18,921 nt of DNA from Anaerolineales bacterium (GCA_029933275.1 JAOZOM010000008.1:1-18921); one strand, 5' to 3'. Positions 1-6,867 are shown, counted from the first letter of the stretch. Notes: generated by a model not told the origin, from the sequence alone. Translations and numbers: made by a program.

Positions 1-72
1 TTGTTGGAAGAAAACAATCCCACTTTGGCGGAGGAGATTGCGAGGGCTTTGTTGGAGAATATACGCGATTAG
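1..72 (+). CDS. 3' end of an unidentified gene (possibly recA)
   Basis: Reading frame 1 is open from the window edge to a TAG at 70-72 and encodes 23 residues ending in AEEIARALLENIRD. The acidic, helical character with an ENNPTLAEEI-like stretch resembles the C-terminal tail of RecA proteins (ENPELAxEIExxIRE), but 23 residues are too few for a firm identification. The gene converges on the minus-strand hisS/tRNA-His unit. The hairpin at 107-132 is not followed by a T-run on this strand, so no terminator for this gene is evident. Confidence 0.45.
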   Translation: MLEENNPTLAEEIARALLENIRD

Positions 73-96
73 ATTTGCTTCTGAATAAGCCGAAGT

Positions 97-132
97 AAAA
101 AAACAAAAACCGCCAATTCTCATTGACGGTTT
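97..132 (-). terminator. Rho-independent terminator of the hisS/tRNA-His unit
   Basis: On the minus strand a 10-bp stem (AAACCGTCAA / TTGGCGGTTT, one U-G wobble) closes a 6-nt loop and runs directly into a T-rich tail (TTTTTGTTTTTTT). It starts four bases past the tRNA-His 3' end, so it terminates the tRNA transcript and any hisS read-through. The plus strand has no T-run after the stem, so it works in one direction only. Confidence 0.85.
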
Positions 133-135
133 AGG

Positions 136-209
136 GGTGGCTGACGGGGCTCGAACCCGCGACATCCTGATCCACAGACAGGTGCTCTGCCAGCTGAGCT
201 ACAGCCACC
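136..209 (-). tRNA. tRNA-His (anticodon GTG)
   Basis: The minus strand folds as a full cloverleaf. The acceptor stem is GGTGGCTG/CAGCCACC, the D-arm contains AGCTCAGCTGGCAGAGC, the anticodon loop is CTGTGGA with anticodon GTG, and the T-arm carries GGTTCGAGCC. The extra 5' G (G-1) facing C73 is the identity element of bacterial tRNA-His and is visible in the DNA. The 3' CCA is not encoded; the next bases read CCT. The anticodon stem has one T-T mismatch at its loop end. The gene lies 31 bp downstream of hisS, the synthetase that charges it, and is followed at once by a terminator. Confidence 0.97.
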
Positions 210-225
210 ATTTTATAGCCCGCAG

Positions 226-254
226 ATTATATCATCACCCTCAATCACTCGCAA
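226..254 (-). promoter_or_regulatory. Sigma70-type promoter for tRNA-His inside the hisS 3' end
   Basis: On the minus strand a perfect -10 TATAAT (226-231), preceded by TGA (extended -10, TGn), stands 17 bp from a -35 TTGCGA (249-254; four of six consensus bases). The -35 lies in the last codons of hisS and the -10 in the 31-bp gap. The predicted start near 219 leaves about a 10-nt leader before the mature tRNA 5' end at 209. This suggests the tRNA can be transcribed independently of hisS. The call is from sequence only. Confidence 0.65.
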
Positions 255-1524
255 GCATTTTTTGGATTTCTTCTGGGACTTGGGCGCGCGCGACCTTAAC
301 TTGCTCGCCGCTCATCAAATTTTTGACGGCAACCTCAGCATTCTCCACTTCGTCAGACCCTACAATCAACGCGATACGCATCCCCATCTTATTTGCAAAC
401 TTGAACTGTTTCTTCATCTTCGTCACTTCGGGATAAGTGCTCACGTTGATTCCCGCCGCGCGTAACTCGGCAGAAAGGGCATAAGATTCTGCCGAAAACT
501 CTTCACCAAAAACCGTTACCAAAACAGGCGCGGGAGAAGGTTCAAACTCAGGGATTAACCCATTCTCTTCCAACACGATGCCTGCTACCACATCCCCCAT
601 CGCAAAGCCGACTGCGGAGAGCGGATCGCCGCCCACGTCCGCGAGGAGATTGTTGTAGCGTCCTCCGCCCAAGATAGAACGGCGTACACTACCGCTTACG
701 TCAAAGGCTTCAAAAACAGTGCCAGTGTAATAGAGCAAACCACGTACCACGTTCGGATCGAATTCCACGTAATCGCTTACGCCAAGCGCATCCAACGCGG
801 TGAAGAGACGGACGAGGTCATCCCATTCTTTCCAGATGTCTTTATTTTCAAGCAAAGCTACCAGCCCATCCAGTTGGGGTTCGGATAAGCCAGCCTCGAG
901 GGCATATTTCTCCCATGCGTCGGCTTTCATTTTACTGCGCCGATCGACTAGATTAGAGACCATTAAACGGGATTCTGTTGGGATTGCAAGTTTATCGAAC
1001 TCAGAGTCCATCAACCCGCGATTGTTGATATAAATCCGCGCAAGCTCCGGGCTGAGTCCGACCGACTGCATGAATTTAGCCGCAACCGCGATGAGTTCCG
1101 CATCCGCTTCAGGGGAATTGGGTCCCAGCATATCGATATTCCATTGAAAAAATTCGCGCGAACGTCCCTTCTGTGGACGTTCGTATCGCCAAAAAGGTCC
1201 AAAAGACCACCAGCGCAGAGGATACACCAACTGACGCTGTTTTTTTGCAATCATGCGGGCGAGGCTCGGCGTGAGTTCTGGGCGCAGAGTGATCTGCGAG
1301 CCGCCGCGATCTTTAAATGTAAAAGCCTGCTCTTTAACGAGTTCTTCACCGGATTTTGCCGCGTAAAGTTCGAGGGTTTCGAGGTAGGGAGCATCCCATT
1401 CTTGATAGCCAAAAGATTGCGAAGCTTCGCGTACTTTTTCGTAAATATAATTGCGGCGTGCCATTTCTTCGGGATAAAACTCGCGCGTCCCTTTAACCGC
1501 GGGGACGATGATGTTTTTTGCCAT
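241..1524 (-). CDS. hisS: Histidine--tRNA ligase (HisRS)
   Basis: This cytoplasmic class II aminoacyl-tRNA synthetase activates histidine with ATP and charges tRNA-His. The 427 residues match the usual family length. Visible elements are the TLRPELTPSLAR segment (about 79-90), class II motif 2 as FWRYERPQKGRSREFFQWNID (split: FWRYERPQKG at 111 and RSREFFQWNID at 121), the histidine-binding signature RGLLYYTGTVFE (261-272), motif 3 GGGRYNNL (286-293), and a C-terminal anticodon-binding domain from about residue 340. The signature is normally RGLDYY or RGLAYY; residue 264 is Leu here. The ATG is preceded by TTGGAG at good spacing. The cognate tRNA-His gene follows 31 bp downstream on the same strand. 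Confidence 0.97.
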   Translation of the reverse strand: MAKNIIVPAVKGTREFYPEEMARRNYIYEKVREASQSFGYQEWDAPYLETLELYAAKSGEELVKEQAFTFKDRGGSQITLRPELTPSLARMIAKKQRQLVYPLRWWSFGPFWRYERPQKGRSREFFQWNIDMLGPNSPEADAELIAVAAKFMQSVGLSPELARIYINNRGLMDSEFDKLAIPTESRLMVSNLVDRRSKMKADAWEKYALEAGLSEPQLDGLVALLENKDIWKEWDDLVRLFTALDALGVSDYVEFDPNVVRGLLYYTGTVFEAFDVSGSVRRSILGGGRYNNLLADVGGDPLSAVGFAMGDVVAGIVLEENGLIPEFEPSPAPVLVTVFGEEFSAESYALSAELRAAGINVSTYPEVTKMKKQFKFANKMGMRIALIVGSDEVENAEVAVKNLMSGEQVKVARAQVPEEIQKMLASD

Positions 1525-1560
1525 ATTATTGCTCCAAATAATGCTTATTTTCGTCCCCGC

Positions 1561-1569
1561 ATTTTAACA
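1561..1569 (-). promoter_or_regulatory. Candidate extended -10 promoter of hisS
   Basis: On the minus strand TGTTAAAAT fits an extended -10 (TGn plus TAAAAT). Transcription would start near 1554, giving a leader of about 30 nt that contains the TTGGAG ribosome site. No good -35 is found at 16-18 bp spacing; CTCGAA is the best candidate. Confidence 0.4.
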
Positions 1570-1621
1570 CAAGTTGTGGTATATTCGAGCAGTTCAGATT
1601 AAATCAGCAACTCTAAATATA

Positions 1622-1686
1622 CCTTGTAGTAAGAGTTTTAACCCTTAAAAAACACAACGACAAGGATTGAAATCCTTACTACGAGG
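1622..1686. repeat. REP-like double palindrome (inverted repeat)
   Basis: Two 25-bp arms, 1622-1646 and 1662-1686, are inverted copies matching at 20 of 25 positions (core GTAGTAAG). Each arm is also an imperfect palindrome on its own (AAGGAT-ttca-ATCCTT in the right arm). This nested architecture is typical of REP/BIME-like intergenic elements. It sits between the divergent hisS and methyltransferase genes and overlaps the upstream region of the latter. No other copy is seen in the window. Confidence 0.6.
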
Positions 1687-1707
1687 AAAAATTTATGCGA
1701 GGAAAAT

Positions 1708-2508
1708 ATGAAAATTGATTACAAAGAAACAACCAACGATTTGCTAAAACGGATTAATATCCACGAGGAATACGGCGCGCACGATATTGATATGTGGATG
1801 ATGGAACTGCTCGAACCCAAAGCCGGCGATAAGATTTTAGATGTCGCTTGCGGTGCAGGAAAACAATGCAAATTATATTATGAGCATACAACAGGAAAAG
1901 CAGAAATCACGGGCGGAGATGTGAACGAAGAATTGCTCACCAAAGCGCGCAGTGTCAACAATGAATTAGGCAATCCATTCACTTTGCTACCGCTCGATTT
2001 TGACGAAAGATTCCCCTTTGATGATACCCAATTTGATTTGGAATCCTGCTGTTTTGCGATTTATTACGCATCAGATATTCCTGCCACAATTAAAGAGATG
2101 CACCGCGTCCTGAAACCGGGTGGACGGCTTTTCACCTCCGGTCCCTTGCCTGCCAATAAACAGCTTTTTTATGAAATCATCACCGAAGCGACCGGGATGG
2201 TCATCCCGCCCATGCCGGGAAGCTCACGTTATGAGAGTGAAATTTTATCGGCAATGAAAGCCACTTTCGCCAAAGTGGACGTGCATATTTTCGAAAATCC
2301 GCTCACCTTCCCGACCGTTGAGCCTTTTATCGCCTATGTGCGTGCTTCTCTCTCTGAAGATCGTAAATTATGGGGCGACCTCTTCAATGGCGCAGAAGAG
2401 TTTGAAGAAGTGATGGAGAAAATCACAGCCGTTGCTCAAAAACGCCTTGAAAAAGATGGCAATTTGGTGATGACTAAAGTTGTCGGCGGGTTTGTCGGCA
2501 TAAAATAA
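1708..2508 (+). CDS. Class I SAM-dependent methyltransferase
   Basis: The 266-residue protein has a Rossmann-type methyltransferase domain. Glycine-rich motif I is LDVACGAG (44-51), an acidic residue closing strand 2 lies in GGDVNEE (Asp71), and RVLKPGGR (133-140) is the post-motif typical of the Methyltransf_11/25 families. These support S-adenosylmethionine binding but do not identify the substrate. The ATG lies just after GAGGAAAAT. A nearby upstream ATG at 1694 is out of frame. The gene is followed by an inverted repeat and then by the PIG-L gene on the same strand, which may be a shared transcript. Without the substrate-binding region being recognisable, no specific function is assigned. 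Confidence 0.9.
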   Translation: MKIDYKETTNDLLKRINIHEEYGAHDIDMWMMELLEPKAGDKILDVACGAGKQCKLYYEHTTGKAEITGGDVNEELLTKARSVNNELGNPFTLLPLDFDERFPFDDTQFDLESCCFAIYYASDIPATIKEMHRVLKPGGRLFTSGPLPANKQLFYEIITEATGMVIPPMPGSSRYESEILSAMKATFAKVDVHIFENPLTFPTVEPFIAYVRASLSEDRKLWGDLFNGAEEFEEVMEKITAVAQKRLEKDGNLVMTKVVGGFVGIK

Positions 2509-2517
2509 CTAAAGAGA

Positions 2518-2591
2518 TTAACCACAAAGGACACCAAAAAGCACAAAGTTTTTAAAAAATCTTCGTGAACCTTCGTGTCCTTCGTGGTTAA
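2518..2591. repeat. Inverted repeat of the ACCAC(A/G)AAGGACAC family
   Basis: The left arm 2518-2548 and right arm 2561-2591 (31 nt each, 12-nt spacer) are inverted copies matching at 24 of 31 positions. The outer ends are TTAACCAC(A/G)AAGGACAC. The whole 95-bp gap between the methyltransferase and the deacetylase is nearly filled by it. Related sequence occurs at 6868-6934, 11359-11485 and 14279-14317. A transcript through it would fold into a long stem with mismatches. Confidence 0.7.
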
Positions 2592-2603
2592 AAAAAGAAA
2601 ATT

Positions 2604-3242
2604 ATGAACTTCTACGGAAAACAAGTCCTTTTCATCGGCGCACATCCGGACGATATTGAGTTGGGAGCGGGCGCACTAATTCACAACATCCTACCGCACT
2701 GCGAGGTGACTTGCGTCACGCTCTCTGATAACCAAAAAAATCCCGCACTTCAAAATGTGCTTTCGGAACATTATGAAAGCATGGCTGTTTTGGGAGTGAA
2801 ACGAGAAAACGTAATCGTAGAGCAATTTGAAACTCGCTATATGCCCGAACATCGTCAGGAAATTTTAGAATATCTTCTCAAGTTACGAAAAGAACTCAAA
2901 CCCGATATTATTTTTGTGCATAGCGAGCAAGATATTCACCAAGACCACAATACTATCACGCAGGAGGCATTGCGTGCCTATCGTGGCATCACCCTGCTGG
3001 GGTTTGATGTCGTCCGCTCCAGTCATGGATTTTTCCCCAATTTCTTCGTCGAGGTGAGCGAAAAAAATGTAAACAAGAAAATTGAAGCATTAGCTCAATA
3101 CAAAACCTACGCCAATAAATACTATTTTGGCGCAGAATTGCTCCGAGCTACGATGATTCGTCACGGAGCCCTAGCAGAAAAACCATTTGCAGAGGGCTTT
3201 GATATTCTCAGAATAGTGGGCGAATTCAAGCAATGCGTGTAA
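2604..3242 (+). CDS. PIG-L/LmbE family deacetylase
   Basis: This is a zinc-dependent de-N-acetylase of the PIG-L/LmbE superfamily, whose members remove acetyl groups from N-acetylglucosaminyl conjugates (for example in GPI, mycothiol and bacillithiol pathways). The diagnostic metal-binding motif AHPDDIELGAG is at residues 13-23, with His14 and the Asp pair 16-17. The third ligand region HQDHNT is at 112-117. The length of 212 residues is typical of bacterial members. There is no signal peptide, so it is cytoplasmic. The substrate cannot be told from the sequence, and no glycosyltransferase of a thiol pathway is adjacent. It ends at a strong terminator shared with the convergent Rieske gene. 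Confidence 0.93.
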   Translation: MNFYGKQVLFIGAHPDDIELGAGALIHNILPHCEVTCVTLSDNQKNPALQNVLSEHYESMAVLGVKRENVIVEQFETRYMPEHRQEILEYLLKLRKELKPDIIFVHSEQDIHQDHNTITQEALRAYRGITLLGFDVVRSSHGFFPNFFVEVSEKNVNKKIEALAQYKTYANKYYFGAELLRATMIRHGALAEKPFAEGFDILRIVGEFKQCV

Positions 3243-3248
3243 AAAACA

Positions 3249-3281
3249 AACTTCCGAAATTTTAAAAACTTCGGAAGTTTC
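3249..3281. terminator. Bidirectional intrinsic terminator between convergent genes
   Basis: A perfect 11-bp stem, AAACTTCCGAA (3249-3259) and TTCGGAAGTTT (3271-3281), is followed by TCTCTTT on the plus strand. On the minus strand it runs into TTTGTTTTTTA. It sits in the 42-bp gap between the PIG-L gene (+) and the Rieske gene (-), so it can end both transcripts, including the long minus-strand array that starts at sufC. Confidence 0.85.
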
Positions 3282-3284
3282 TCT

Positions 3285-3635
3285 TTAAGACTCTCTCGGA
3301 ACGCCCAACTCAATCATCCCATCCTTTATACGAACAGGGTAAACAGGTATATCATCCACCGCAGGCAAAGTGAGTGCTTCTCCTGTTCGCAAATTAAAAT
3401 GCGCACCATGATGCGGGCAAATTAACTCAAATCCTTCCACCTCGCCATCGCCAATTTCCAAATCTTCGTGCGAGCATTGATCTCGAATCGCATAAAAATC
3501 ATCGGCGATATTGAAAATTGCAATCGGCATATCGCCTAATTCCACAAAAAGGCGTTCGCCATTCGGCAATTCGTCTACGGGCGCAATTTCGTAAAAATCA
3601 CATTGCGATTCATCATAAGGGGTGTAATTAAACAT
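3285..3635 (-). CDS. Rieske [2Fe-2S] ferredoxin-like protein
   Basis: The 116-residue soluble protein is one Rieske domain. The cluster ligands are Cys54 and His56 in CSH, and Cys73 and His76 in CPHHGAHF. The size fits ferredoxins of the non-haem oxygenase type (BphF/CarAc-like), which carry electrons but have no catalytic site. The ATG follows a GATGAGG ribosome site that overlaps the stop codon of the upstream membrane-protein gene, so the two look translationally linked. Similar Rieske proteins are encoded within SUF operons of several bacterial lineages. Here it is the last gene of the same-strand array descending from sufC, although three unrelated genes separate it from sufU. A partner oxygenase is not visible. 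Confidence 0.92.
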   Translation of the reverse strand: MFNYTPYDESQCDFYEIAPVDELPNGERLFVELGDMPIAIFNIADDFYAIRDQCSHEDLEIGDGEVEGFELICPHHGAHFNLRTGEALTLPAVDDIPVYPVRIKDGMIELGVPRES

Positions 3636-3644
3636 AAAACCTCA

Positions 3645-5612
3645 TCATTTACAATCCATCGGCTCAGCAAGCGGCACATACAACTCAATACCCGCCGGAT
3701 AAGTTTCCAAAACCTCGTAATAACACCACAGCGGATAGGTCACCTTCAGTACCCATTTATTATTTTCCGCGCCAAAAGATTGCTCCTCGCCGACCAGAGA
3801 ATCCTTTTGCGGGTCAACCACAATCAAACCAAAACGTTGATGGCGCAAATCGTCGTAAAAAGTGTCTAAATAAGATTTATTCTTCGACATGACCATTTCC
3901 ATCAAAACGTCTTTTTCGTATTCGGGGACGAGAGGAACATCAATCAGCTCAACTGCCAAAAGATGACGTTGGGAGATAAAGAGGACTTCATCCCCTTGCG
4001 CCGCGACGCGCGTGACCTGCGCTTGCAGATCGTTCAATATGGCATCCGTTGTAAACCGATCATATCCTCGCGAACCGCTCCCATGCAGGATAAACCATCC
4101 CAATAGAAGGGTGGCGGCAAAAAGCATCTCTCTCCAGCGAAGTTTGGGTGCGGAATCCAGCCGAAATTCACGCGCGAGGGCGGTCGTCCCTACAAGCAAG
4201 ATGCTGACAAAATAAGCATCCATATTATGCAAATCCGCCCCGCCGCCAATCTTCACGCTGACGACCAATCCGCCCAAAAAGAGAACGATGAGAATCGTAA
4301 AAACGCCCAATTTTTGGAGGGGTTGCCATCTTCTTGCACCATAAAAGAGAAGGAAAATCAGCGGCGCGGAAAGGAGAAGTGCGCCAAAAATAATGCCGGG
4401 GGGATAAGTAGCATTCGGCAAAAGGCGGTACCAGAGGAGCGCAGATGAAAGGCTAGTGAAAAATTCTCCTCGTGCGCCATTACCCGAAAGTTGGATATAA
4501 GCGGCTTGCGCGGCAAATGCGCTACTTACGCCCGCAATAAACCAAAGTGTGGGAAGTTTGAGATATTGAAAAGCGTTTTTATCCTCTTGAGGGGTTTCAA
4601 GAAAATAGATTAAAGCGGCGAGCATCGCGGGAACAGGAAACCAGTTAATGCGGCTCATTCCCGCCCAAAGCGAGGTGATGATGATTGCCATCCAAGTACG
4701 CTTTGGATTCTCGGAAGAGACGAAGAGGAAAATAATGAGCACCGGGACAAGAAGATGGGCGTAAATCGAACCTTGCACGAGAAAAAGGAATATCCAAACG
4801 GCAAAAAAGATAGCAAACGGGCTTCTGCCCATTCTTCTTTTGAGCGCAAAGCTAACCGCCCTACTTAATCCGAGGGTAAGAATCACAGACCAAGCGCGAT
4901 GAATCGAAAGCGGGAGTTTTCCAAAAAGGAAGGGAAAGCTAAAAATGAAATGAAGCGTGGGATGTAAAATCGGAAGCGGAAGTTTTTGCCCGTAAATTTT
5001 TTGAGCGAAAAATAGCGAGGCATAATAATAGCGACTATCACGCGTCCAGCCGATAGCGAAAGGATAATCGGTGATGTAGAGGCTGGCAAGGAAGAGTTGG
5101 TAAACGAGGAGTTGTGATAGTGCAGCGAAAAGAAAAAAATCAATCCACGAAAAGGTTTTTTTTTCTTTTTTATATACTATTCTGGCTACACGCAAAAGTA
5201 ACGCGTCGAAAAAAGTGAGTAGGAGGAAAAGGAGGAGTTTAATCCACAAACGATTGCTGAATAAAGAGCCGAGATAAGGATGGGATATGAAGGCGGGTAA
5301 AGAGAAAAGGGAAAGAAAGAAGAGGAAGAGAGCCAACCACCCTGCAAAGCGATTTTCTCCTAAATGCAAAAAAGCATCGAAAGATACTTTGATTTTCTCA
5401 AAACCTTTTGTCCAAGTGAGAACAAAGAGAATTAGAGCAAAAATCCCCATAAATGCAATGACAATAATTAAGCCAAGCCACTTCGGTTGTGTAAGCGAAA
5501 AACCTTTGTCGAGAGCGAGGTTGCGAATATCAAGAATCGCGAGAAGGCTAGAGAGGAGAAGACTCCCGAAGAAGATGCGCCACAAGAAAGTTGGAGATTT
5601 GCCCGATTTCAC
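3645..5612 (-). CDS. Polytopic membrane protein, possibly GT-C-like glycosyltransferase
   Basis: The 655-residue protein has roughly 13 hydrophobic segments across residues 10-510 and a soluble C-terminal part of about 130 residues. A non-membrane loop after the fifth segment reads IGWTRDSRYYYASLFF, and HNMDAYF precedes the last segments. This layout of many helices followed by a C-terminal extracytoplasmic domain resembles GT-C fold glycosyltransferases (PMT/ArnT-like, lipid-linked donors). I see no unambiguous catalytic DxD or DE pair in the first loop, so that is only a suggestion. The start is GTG at 5612. The gene lies 25 bp after the nucleotidyltransferase and 9 bp before the Rieske gene, so it is probably cotranscribed with both. 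Confidence 0.75.
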   Translation of the reverse strand: MKSGKSPTFLWRIFFGSLLLSSLLAILDIRNLALDKGFSLTQPKWLGLIIVIAFMGIFALILFVLTWTKGFEKIKVSFDAFLHLGENRFAGWLALFLFFLSLFSLPAFISHPYLGSLFSNRLWIKLLLFLLLTFFDALLLRVARIVYKKEKKTFSWIDFFLFAALSQLLVYQLFLASLYITDYPFAIGWTRDSRYYYASLFFAQKIYGQKLPLPILHPTLHFIFSFPFLFGKLPLSIHRAWSVILTLGLSRAVSFALKRRMGRSPFAIFFAVWIFLFLVQGSIYAHLLVPVLIIFLFVSSENPKRTWMAIIITSLWAGMSRINWFPVPAMLAALIYFLETPQEDKNAFQYLKLPTLWFIAGVSSAFAAQAAYIQLSGNGARGEFFTSLSSALLWYRLLPNATYPPGIIFGALLLSAPLIFLLFYGARRWQPLQKLGVFTILIVLFLGGLVVSVKIGGGADLHNMDAYFVSILLVGTTALAREFRLDSAPKLRWREMLFAATLLLGWFILHGSGSRGYDRFTTDAILNDLQAQVTRVAAQGDEVLFISQRHLLAVELIDVPLVPEYEKDVLMEMVMSKNKSYLDTFYDDLRHQRFGLIVVDPQKDSLVGEEQSFGAENNKWVLKVTYPLWCYYEVLETYPAGIELYVPLAEPMDCK

Positions 5613-5637
5613 TTTTACCTATCCCCAAAGCAAATTT

Positions 5638-6210
5638 CTATAACCATCCGGCTATATCTTCCCACAACTCAGGCATTTCCAAAAAATCTGCGAATTGCTT
5701 CACCCAATTTTCTATACGCTCCCTATCCAATTCCGGGTGACTTTGAATCACTCCTTGAATATCCAAGAGATCTTTAGGGCGATGTGCAATTGCTTTCATA
5801 ATAATTAGATCCTCTGCCGTTGGCAAAGGAATGGTTAAGTTTTCATCAACCTTATAAACAATGCTTCTCTGAACAACTTCTTGTTCAAAAGGCAATACCC
5901 CCAACGAAATATCAATATTCGTTTGAGATAAAGAATGACGCAATAATAAAACTCGATTACGCTTTGCAAATTCATCTGCCCGCTCAATGCGCGGGACGAT
6001 TCCCTCTTCTTCGGCAACTTTTAAGAATTCCGATATATCTTCAACTGAAAGTAAAACCATTGCGTCTACATCTTCTGTAAAACGGGTTTTACTCAAAAGA
6101 CCAACCGCAACTCCCCCAATGACAACACCACGATTCCCAAAACGAGAAAGGAGCTTATCTAAGGCTTCTAGCGGATCGTGAAAGGGTTTCTTGATTTCAT
6201 GATGGGACAT
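5638..6210 (-). CDS. Nucleotidyltransferase-fold protein (AbiEii/DUF6036-like)
   Basis: The 190-residue protein has the signatures of the polymerase-beta-like nucleotidyltransferase superfamily. GGVAVGLLS (32-40) is the helix-entry glycine pair, TEDVD (45-49) supplies two carboxylates, and NIDISLG around Asp100 can supply the third. The segment PTAEDLIIMKAIAHRPKDLLDI (split: PTAEDLIIMKA at 130, IAHRPKDLLDI at 141) is typical of the AbiEii and DUF6036 groups, which include toxin-like enzymes of type IV toxin-antitoxin and abortive infection systems. All three acidic positions are present, so it looks active. It overlaps the preceding small gene by 14 bp, marking a two-gene module. Whether it is a toxin, an antitoxin partner or a housekeeping enzyme cannot be decided here. 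Confidence 0.82.
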   Translation of the reverse strand: MSHHEIKKPFHDPLEALDKLLSRFGNRGVVIGGVAVGLLSKTRFTEDVDAMVLLSVEDISEFLKVAEEEGIVPRIERADEFAKRNRVLLLRHSLSQTNIDISLGVLPFEQEVVQRSIVYKVDENLTIPLPTAEDLIIMKAIAHRPKDLLDIQGVIQSHPELDRERIENWVKQFADFLEMPELWEDIAGWL

Positions 6211-6454
6211 AAGTTTTTCTCAATTTTGCCCAAAGCAAAAAAACATCTGTTTCCCCTCCATCGTTTTTTCGCGTAATTCCCAAACGTAGCGCACGCAATT
6301 TTAACGCGTTTAATTGCCTCCATCGCTCTTGAAAACTTGTATTTTGCGCTTCTATTTGTTGAATTTTTTCAACTTCCTGCCAACGCTTAAGATAGGCTCT
6401 TGCTTCCTCTGCATCCATCTTTGGATTATACCTGAAAACTAAACCCAGAATCAC
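6197..6454 (-). CDS. Small helical protein paired with the nucleotidyltransferase
   Basis: Up to 85 residues, charged and predicted helical (MDAEEARAYLKRWQEVEKIQ near the N terminus, TDVFLLWAKLRKTYV near the end). I recognise the general pattern of short proteins encoded just before AbiEii-like nucleotidyltransferases but cannot name a function. Two starts compete. GTG at 6454 overlaps the sufU stop as GTGA, which would couple it to sufU. ATG at 6418 gives 73 residues and removes an atypical hydrophobic N-terminal extension. The second fits the protein pattern better, and a TATAAT lies 6 nt before it. The stop overlaps the start of the nucleotidyltransferase by 14 bp, so the two proteins are probably made together and may interact. 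Confidence 0.7.
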   Translation of the reverse strand: MILGLVFRYNPKMDAEEARAYLKRWQEVEKIQQIEAQNTSFQERWRQLNALKLRALRLGITRKNDGGETDVFLLWAKLRKTYVPS

Positions 6455-6852
6455 TCTACCAAATCATCACTGACTTCATCCACGCTGAGACCATAGGCAC
6501 CCGCCTTAAGCACTTTGAGTGAAAGAAGCGCACATTTCAGCCGCACGGGACCCAAATCAAAACCTAGAAGTTCAATCACATCTTCTTTGTTAAGAGCTTT
6601 GACCTCTTCGAGCGATTTCCCGTGAATGGATTCAATCAACAAATCCGCTGAGGCTTGAGAGATGGAGCATCCATGCCCATCAAATGCGGCATCGGTGACG
6701 ATGCCCGCCTCATCTACGCGGAGAGTAATTTCGATATGATCGCCGCAAACAGGATTATCGTCCTCGAAGAAAATATCGTGCGGGTCGAGATGTCCGCGAT
6801 AATAGGGGCTTTTGTAGCGTTCAATGATAACTTCGCGATAAAGATCGTCCAT
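6451..6852 (-). CDS. sufU: SufU, zinc-dependent sulfur acceptor for SufS
   Basis: The 133-residue protein belongs to the IscU/SufU family. The conserved ligands are Cys36 and Asp38 in NPVCGD, Cys62 in GCSIS, and Cys107 in KCALL. The 44-residue distance between the second and third cysteines, containing LGFDLGPVR, reflects the insertion that distinguishes SufU from IscU. In Bacillus-type systems SufU binds zinc and takes persulfide sulfur from SufS; it is not mainly a scaffold. It lies 87 bp after sufS, with an inverted repeat in the gap, and no sufE is present, consistent with SufU filling that role. Confidence 0.94.
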   Translation of the reverse strand: MDDLYREVIIERYKSPYYRGHLDPHDIFFEDDNPVCGDHIEITLRVDEAGIVTDAAFDGHGCSISQASADLLIESIHGKSLEEVKALNKEDVIELLGFDLGPVRLKCALLSLKVLKAGAYGLSVDEVSDDLVE

Positions 6853-6867
6853 GATGAGCCTTTTTCT

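Noticed and set aside
1144..1602. Open frame antisense to hisS (152 codons)
   Set aside because: It lies opposite a clear HisRS gene, has no recognisable motifs and is a composition shadow.
5287..5643. Lysine/arginine-rich open frame antisense to the membrane-protein gene
   Set aside because: The basic composition is what results from reading hydrophobic (TTT/CTT-rich) codons on the other strand.
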